Below, one piece after another: positions 21,201 through 30,200 of a DNA stretch of 64,000 nt. Below the pieces are notes generated by a model that worked only from the letters and a program-made list of their open reading frames with translations, made no database searches and was not told the origin of the DNA. A program made the position numbers and the translations under genes. The stretch covers positions 11,647,274 through 11,711,273 of the forward strand of contig OZ038463.1 in the NCBI GenBank assembly GCA_964036295.1, read 5' to 3'. Each line of letters opens with the position of its first letter. Position 1 is the stretch's first letter. This DNA is from Plumapathes pennacea (lineage: Eukaryota; Cnidaria; Anthozoa; Antipatharia; Myriopathidae).

Positions 21201-24200
21201 TTACTACTGAATTGCACCAGAGTTTGTGTCAAGGGACAATTCGGAACAATTTGGAAATTTATTATAAAGAATAATATTTCGGCTATCCTGGAGCGAACTT
21301 GTAATTGCAAACGGAAGGACTCAAATTTGACCTTCGGACTTAGGTTTGCAGTAGCCTTTAGGAGCATAGTTCATAAATGAGGTCAGCGAAGCATTTGCGT
21401 GTGCAGCACAAACCGCAGGAAAGGCAAGGCGCCAGGTTCGCTACAAATGTGCCTGTCGGTAAGCTTTACCTGCACGATTTGAGCTAAGCTGCCAAGTGGC
21501 TGCACGGCATCGTGATGCACAGACACCTTAGGAGTCTTTGTAGTCGCCTATGCCGTGGAAATTCCGTCAATTCCTTTCCGGTCTAATCTCATTGTGGATT
21601 TGCTATCCAATTTAGTTGTCTACCCAAACGGAAGTTTGGTATCGCTGTACGTGCTCCCTGAGCATACTTAAACCGGTAGTTTGTAGTGTAGAATTTAGTG
21701 TTGACTTGGAGCCCGAGCTCTCCGTTAGTCTCGAAGCTCAAGAGCTCAGCACAGAATCACGAATAAAGAAGTCATCGAGTACAGAAGCGAGTCCCCTAAA
21801 ATCTGCTCCGTAACAGATTTCTGGTGTTAAAATCCGCGGCACAACCGTTCCCGGTAAGACCTCTCAGTTTTGTAGTGAGTGTATCGAAGTTGTGAGTGTA
21901 CTGCCAAGCCAGGCAACATGTAAAGTGTAAAGTAATAAGAACAATATGTAACAAAAAAAAGTCTAGAAAAAAACTCGAAAAAAAAAAAAAAAAGAAAAAA
22001 AAACATTATGTTTGTTGTAGTTATATAGTAAACTGATTGATGTGTCGTTCCAAATGTTTGATAATCAATGCTAGGCGTATATTTTAATGTTCATGCAGCA
22101 AGCTGAGGATTTTTCTCTAAGTTGATTTTGATCTCGCTGTGAGTTGATACGATATTGTTTGCGAATTCGTCTTGGGTTAATTTGAGGTTTCAAACTGTTG
22201 ACTCGAAGCAAAACTAAGGCTTTGACGGACTCCTCAAAAGCAAAATCGGGTTTGGATCTAGACGAACCGGTAGCTCACTCGGTCTTGTCAGAATTGGAAT
22301 CAGATTCAGAACCAGAGTCGACGGAATCATTTACTGACGCAATTGAAATAACGGAAAGTTTCATGGCAGACGGCGGAGACCCAACGGCTCAGGCCACGGT
22401 ACCCTTAACGGCAAAAGATGTTCTCCAGCTATTGGAGGACCAAAACCAGCGTTTTGCCGAGAAATGGAACGCTCAAACAATCGCTTTGGCGAAAATTGTC
22501 GAAAACTCAAGCAAACCGACTGGGCCTGCCAAGTATAATAGCGTTAAGTTACCCACATTTTCCGGTAGCTTTAATGAAGATGTCAATGAATTTTTGACCA
22601 ATTTCGAACGGGCAGCCACCTTTCATGGGTGGCAAAACGAACGAAAAGCGCAGGCGCTGCCCCTACATTTAAAGGACAACGCCAGCATTTGGTTCAACAC
22701 CAGTCCCGATTTAGCCGACAAGTCGTATGAGGGACTGATGGAAGCGATGAGAAATCAATTTCACTCGGCATCCGATAAATGGCTACTCCGCCAAAAATTG
22801 AACGATCGGAAACAACTGTCAACAGAGTCAGTAACGGAATATGCCGCAGACATAAGACGAACTTGTCAGCGAATCGATTTACCGCGCTCTGAATGTGTAA
22901 ACCATTTTGTGCAGGGCCTGAAACCCGAAATCAAGAATTATGTAGTGCTTCAACGGCCAGGGACACTAGAAGAAGCGGAAAATCACGCAAAATTAAAAGA
23001 GTCAGTGCCCGAGCCTAAAACGGACGACAAAATTGACGATCTGGTAAGAGCGCTGACGCCATTGTTAAAATCGGCTCCGCCAGCCACAATTGCTGCGTAC
23101 GAGAGCCGCCAGTCATCTAGCAATCGTGTGAACGAACGACCCCTGAACCGCGACGACATTGCCCAAATTGTGCGCCAAGAATTGCGTCGCACGAGCGACA
23201 GCCGCGCCAACAACAGGGGAAACACAAATCGTAACAGACGTACTTTTGACGGCCGTCCGATTTGTAATTATTGCAACAAACCAGGCCATGTGGCCTACGC
23301 CTGTCGTCAACGGCAGGGACAACGGGACCCCAGGCTCCCAAATTATAACCCCGAGAGATATGCGGGCCAGTCGGAACAGCACCCGACAGGTCATTCCCCA
23401 CCTTTAAACTAGATTTGGTCTTATGTGAACGGGAAGCACATAAGGCCTTTGTAAGACAGCGATTAAATCAAAACGTGAACGAAAAACCGGAAACGCCCGT
23501 AGTTTGTGACACACCAGAGAGAAACAGAAACGCGCAACAGCCTACGAACCAAATTGATTTTATGTCACGCGAGACTCACTTCCCGACTGATCTAAACACG
23601 AAAGCACAAAATATAAAGAAACGAACCGAATGTAAAGGCTACCCTGCTCGCTCCGAGCAGATGGCAGCAAGAATGAGACGACGACGAGAGGAGGAAAAGA
23701 AAGCGCAACAAAACAAACAGTGCGAAATTGCCGAAATCAACACTATTGCTGCCCCAACTGTCGCCGAACATGTCAAAGTTAATATCTGTGTGTCGGAAGC
23801 TCAGAATAACCCAGTCCTATTTGAAATAATTGTGCCGCGAAACGCCGAAGTTGTTATGGACAATAGCCAAATTGTCTTCACAGAGTCACGTCCTGCGTAC
23901 ACCGAAACTAGAGTGGAATCTGAAGAACGTAAAATTGAGATTGACCAATCCGTCGAAACTGTGGATCAAATAATGTCGTACATGAGGTTCATAGAGTACG
24001 TAACTCCGCGTATATTAAAGAAGCCACGGTCTAATGGGGAAGTTGAAACAACTTCAAAAGAGTCAATCGAAAGTAAAGTTAGAGTCCCAGATACCCCTCC
24101 AATCGAAACGCAGCCAATGAGTCACGAAGAACAAATTTCAGATGCAGAGCAGAACGCAATTCATTTCACGTCACCGAGTGAAAGTTTAACGATCGACGGC

Positions 24201-27200
24201 ACGATCATGGGCAGGAATCTCAAATTCCTAATTGACACCGGCGCTAATGTGAGTGCAATTAAAGCAGACGTGTGGCGTCAATTACCTCCGCCCACTAAAC
24301 ACCCTCCGGAACCGACGACAATTACCACAATCCGATCAGTCAACGGTCAAAACATTCCGGTTTTGGGGCAGCTTAACATTCCTTTCGAAATAGCATCTAC
24401 GACATACCCGTACCGTGTTCTCGTCATCCAAAATCTAGCCTACGATGCCATACTCGGAAGAGATTTTCTAGAGCACTATCACGCCAAAATCGATTTGCAG
24501 GCCAAGATCCTTGACCTCGACAACCAACCAGTGCCCTGTTCAACATCAGACGACAACACGACCTCGAATACGCCTGCGGTATGTTTCATTCATGCACAAT
24601 CCAGTTTCATTTTACCCCCGGAATCCGAAACGATTGTACCAGCTTCATTAAGCGAGTCACACAAGGGAGTGACTGGATTAGTTAACCCCCGAGCTGACTT
24701 ACCAGGGAGATACCAGATTTTGGGAGCTGCCGAACTTGTGGAGGCGTCACAACAAGGCACAGTTCCTATTAGGCTTTTAAATCCTACAAGCCAACCAATT
24801 AAGATTTATAGGCGAACGAAATTAGGCGACTTCACGGTCACTGACCCCGAAATTGCGACCTATGAGCTCGGCAAAGCAGATCAAGAAGCAGAAGCTGAAC
24901 GGGACTTGCCCACAGCGACCGATACGGACACCCAACAATGGCCGGAAATAGACAATGAGAACTTAGATGAGATCCAGCGGAGTAGACTTTGCAAATTACT
25001 CTCGGATTATAAAGACGTATTTGCATTTTCACCGGAACAACTCGGACGTACATCCGTTGTTAAACATACAATTGACACCGGCTCTCATCCCCCAATTCGC
25101 CTGCGATCATACCGCACCGCCCCCAGTGCTAAATCAGAAATTGATAAACAGGTGCAAGAAATGTTAGACAACGACATAATTTCTCCGTCGGTTTCTCCGT
25201 GGGCCGCCCCGGTAGTGTTAGTCAAGAAATCTGACGGAAGTATGCGTTTTTGTATTGATTACCGAAAGCTCAATGACGTGACCAGAAAAGACAGTCATCC
25301 CCTGCCGCGCATCGATGAGTCACTTGATGCCCTTAGTGGCGCGCGTTATTTCTCCACTCTCGATTTACGATCGGGGTACTGGCAAATTGAAATGGATGAC
25401 GACTCTAAGGAGAAAACTGCTTTCATCACCCACAACGGTCTTTACGAGTTTAATGTTCTTCCTTTTGGTCTCTGCAATTCTCCAGCTACGTTCCAGCGTC
25501 TCATGACACATCTGATGAGAGGCCTACAGTGGTCTATTTGTTTAGTTTACATAGACGACCTGATTATTTTCTCTCGGACCTTCGATGAACACCTCCACCA
25601 CCTTGAGCAAGTTTTTAAACGTCTAAGAGAGGCTAATGTTCGCCTCAAACCCAGCAAATGCCATTTCGTCCAACCGGAAGTAGATTACCTCGGACATGTC
25701 GTCTCAGCATCCGGCCTAAAGCCCAATCCCGCAAAAATTCAAGCTGTTCGCGATTTCCCTACTCCTAAGAATACCACTGACGTCCGTAGTTTCTTGGGGT
25801 TAGCCAATTATTATCGACGGTTTGTCAAGGGTTTCGCACAAATGGCTGCGCCATTGAACAAACTCTCCAGCAAAAACGTGAAATTTCACTGGGACGCATC
25901 GTGTCAAGTCGCATTTGATCAGCTCAAACGCGCCCTAACCGCCGCTCCCATCTTAGTTTATCCGGACTTCCGCCTGCCCTTCCACCTGTATGTCGACGCG
26001 AGCCAGACCGGCATCGGATTGACGTTAGGTCAAGTTGTTGAGGGCAAAGAGGTCGCGATAGCTTACGCCGGTCGGGATTTAAATCAAGCGGAAAGGAACT
26101 ATAGTGCGACCGAACGAGAGGCATTAGCAGTGATCGATGGCATCAAACGTTTTCAGCCTTATCTGTCTGGACGGAAGTTTACCGTCCATACGGACCATAG
26201 TGCCCTCCGGTGGCTCATGTCCATGCAAAGCCCCAACGGTAGATTAGCCAGATGGAGCATGCTCATTCAAAGTTTTGATTTTGATATCGTTCACCGACCA
26301 GGAACAGCAAATGGAAATGCGGACGCGTTATCTCGGCGCCCTTATGACACTTGTCATCTCAATGCTATCGATAGCGCGGGAATCCAAACGCAACGACTCT
26401 ATGACTACCAACGCCGCGATCCAGACCTCATTGATATGATTGATTATCTCGAACAAGAAGCACTGCCACTTGACCGCGCACGCGCTCGGAAGATCTTACT
26501 CTCCGAAGATTTGTTTTATCTCGGTCAGGATCGCTTGTTATACCACCTGGACACCTCGGAAAAACGTGTTACCAAGGGTTTCCGTTCGCAACTCGTAATC
26601 CCCGCAGCCCTGCGGTACGAAATTCTAGTCAACGCTCATGATGAATTACCAGGCGGACACCTGGGGCTCTTTAAAACCTATGAGAAAATAAAAGCCCGTT
26701 ACTATTGGAAGGGTATGTACAAAGATGTCGAACACTGGATTCGCTCCTGCGCGGATTGCGCTACACGTAAACATCCCCGCAACAAGCGTAAAGCGCCACT
26801 ACTGCCCATTCCAGTCGAAGGCCCCTTTGATCGCATAGCCGTCGATTGTCTTGGTCCCTTGCCAGCGACACATTCGGGAAATAAATATATTGTAGTTTTT
26901 ACGGATTATCTCACACGCTGGGTCGAAGCATTTCCGGTACCGACTATTGATGCAGTTCAAATTGCTCGCTTGCTCACGCAAGAAATCATTCCTCGTCATG
27001 GTGCTCCCCGAACCTTGTTGTCTGACAGAGGAAAAAATTTCCTTTCTACGCTCGTCGCTGAAGTGTGTCGCCTTTTTAGTATTCGGAAACTAAATACAAC
27101 CGCGTACCATCCACAAACCGACGGCGTAGTCGAACGTTTTAATGCCACTCTGTGTCAAACACTTTCCATGTACGTCAGTAAGAATCAAAAGGACTGGGAC

Positions 27201-30200
27201 ACTTTTATCACCGCCGCATTGTTTGCGTTTCGAACCTCGCCATCGGAAACCACGGGAGAATCCCCCTTTTACCTTTTGTACGGCCGTGAAGCTCGACTTC
27301 CAATGGATGTCAGTTTATTACCCCCAGCGGACCCCGCTAGCTCTATTGCCGAACATCGCCGCCGCATTGTTCGTCAAATAGAATTGGGCCAACGCATTGC
27401 GAAGGAAAACACTCAGCGCGCCCAGCAAAAAATGAAAGACCACTATGATAAAACGGCACAGGAACCGGACTTTCTTGAAGGACAACGTGTCTGGGTTTTT
27501 ACGCCCAAAACATTCAAAGGCTTGTCGAAAAAGTTGTTGCATAATTGGCACGGGCCGTACCGAATTGTCGAACAACTCAGTCCGGTTCATTACCGACTAC
27601 GAACTTGCAGTAATCGCCCAGTCACAACTACCGTTCATGCTAATCGCATGAAGCTGTTTTACGATCCTACCGACCGGCCCATTGATCCACCGGATGATGA
27701 CATTCTTGATGACCTGTATTTGGGCCCAGATGACCTCTTACCTGACAGTTTTGATCTCACGGCCAATGAACCTCAGCTGGAGCCGGACGCTCCTACTGTG
27801 AATCTAGACCCAGTTGTCGACCCTCCCCAGCAAAACGATCAACCGGAGATCGATAATGAAACCGTTTTCAACGCCGAGACAATTTTACGCCATCGTGTGC
27901 ACGGTGGTCAAACCCAATACCTCGTCAAATGGGCGGGTTACCCTATTTCCGAAGCCACTTGGGAACCGGAGGAAAATCTGTTTGATCCACGTTTACTTGC
28001 TAACTATCAAAATAACCCCATGCCCCAGTAAATTGGACCACTCTTGGCTAATGTACGGTCTGTCCGCTGTTTCAGACATGCCCCACTATTCTACTCCCCG
28101 CGTCATGATCCTGGGTCATTCCTTTGTATGGCGTTTTGAGCGCTTTCTGAACACCACGAGACTAGACTCCGTGCATCGCAACCTGGGCCTGTCTACCAAC
28201 ATTTCCCTGGCATTCCAAGGTATTGGAGGCAGAACGGTCTCCAAACTTTGGCGTTTCGATCTCCACGCGGTAGCCCAATTCCGGCCTCACATCATTTTAT
28301 TGGAAATCGGCTCCAACGACTTATGCAACCCCGCTATCCAACCCGTGGAGCTTGCCAATCATATCAGAGAGCTCGTTACCTTTTTGCATTTCACCTATAA
28401 AGTCGATCGCATCATCGTCAATGCAGTCTTACCCCGTCTTACATCACATGACATTGTGGCCCTATATAACAGCCGCGTCGCTAGCCTCAATCGATCCCTA
28501 AGGAAAACTCTCCGGCTTCTGCCATTTGTTACTTTCTGGTCTCCCTGGGACCTGCTTAACGCCCATGACAGCGTTTACTTACGCGACGGGGTTCATTTAA
28601 ACACCAACGGCAACTATCTATTGTATCGCAGTTACCAACGAGTTTTAAGGCGCATTCTCTACGGCCCCCGCCCCCGCAATCGCCACAGACACACATACCG
28701 TCGTCGTTCGCGGGATGTGATTCACTGAACGGACTGATTGCGCACTGCGTTCGAAAGCCAAACCTAGCTATAATTCTGTTTGATATGAATTCGAGTTATC
28801 TTTTTCCACTATCATTGCAATATCATTTTCAATTTTCAGAGTGAGATCAGTAGCTGTTCGTTCAACCTTTCGTTTTGTTCTGTCAGTATCTTTTATCGAC
28901 CGTTTGGAATGACACACAGTTCTTTTCAATAACGTAGCCAGACACCTATTGAGGTAGCCACTTAGCTTTTATCTTAGTCTTTTCGTCAGTAGGACTCATA
29001 TTTTGTATCTAAGTGTTAGCTTTAGTCTGGCTTGGTTTTTCTCATAACTTTGATACCCCACTCACATCTCAACGACGCCACATCTGCGCCACCTGTTCTA
29101 ATCACCGGCACTCCTGTTGTACTCTTGGCTGATTCGCTGACTACAAACGAGAATTTATACTGGTACACAATTCCTGTCTAATACCACGTTGGACCACGCA
29201 GCCGAAGTCAGGACAACGTACACTCGTTGTCAAGAAAACCCACTCGTCAGAGAGAGAACAACCAAACATCCAAACGCGTGCTTTTCAGAAGATCAGTGAA
29301 CTATCTACGCACGAGGCGACAGGCTCTGTCACCAAGCAGCCCCACGATACCGCACGCCATGATACTGCGTGACCGCAAATCCAAAACAAAACATAAAAAC
29401 ATGTCCAACAGAAAGATTCTAGTCAAACTTGCACGTACCGTATGAATCCATTTCCATCCAGCGATATCTCAGCCAATCAAGACTTGCTACTTGCTACTCC
29501 TTACTACTGGCGCAAGACCAACACCGTCCAACCAAGAACCCGATCTTCCAAGACCCTGAACTTATGTCACGCGACATATCAGACAACGACAAAAGAACAC
29601 GCTCGGTTGAACCTATTGAGACTCTGAACATTGCCATTGCTTAAACTTTGTGTAACGAATTTCACATGCAGTATGTTACTCCCATACTAGTCGCTTAGAA
29701 ATAACTGAAATTGGTAAAATTAGTTGATTTAGCATGTAACAAGTGACATGCTGTGCACGGGAAATTGGTAAACCATTGCTTTAAATTGTCGCTCGCATGT
29801 AACCCGCGAAACATGCTTTATATATCCTTAGTTTAGACGAGTTTTCTCATTTGTTACTGTTAGTACGATACGGCATTCGCTGCCCGGTACTTTTTTTTTA
29901 TATATTCTTAGGAACACTTACGTATGCAACCACAAGATCTCCCTCCAGATGTATTCTGCCAAATTGTTTTCTTTTTTCTTCTTTTTAGTCGCCGGAGTCG
30001 ACTTTACAAAACAGGGGGGTAATGTCAAGGGACAATTCGGAACAATTTGGAAATTTATTATAAAGAATAATATTTCGGCTATCCTGGAGCGAACTTGTAA
30101 TTGCAAACGGAAGGACTCAAATTTGACCTTCGGACTTAGGTTTGCAGTAGCCTTTAGGAGCATAGTTCATAAATGAGGTCAGCGAAGCATTTGCGTGTGC

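Noticed and set aside
25924-26124. Minus-strand and alternate frames within pol
   Set aside because: They are overlaps of the intact pol reading frame with no domain of their own.
29227-29644. Two short overlapping frames near the 3' end of the chromovirus
   Set aside because: Short, basic, without known motifs and overlapping each other; one lacks an ATG. They may be remnants, but I cannot support them as genes.
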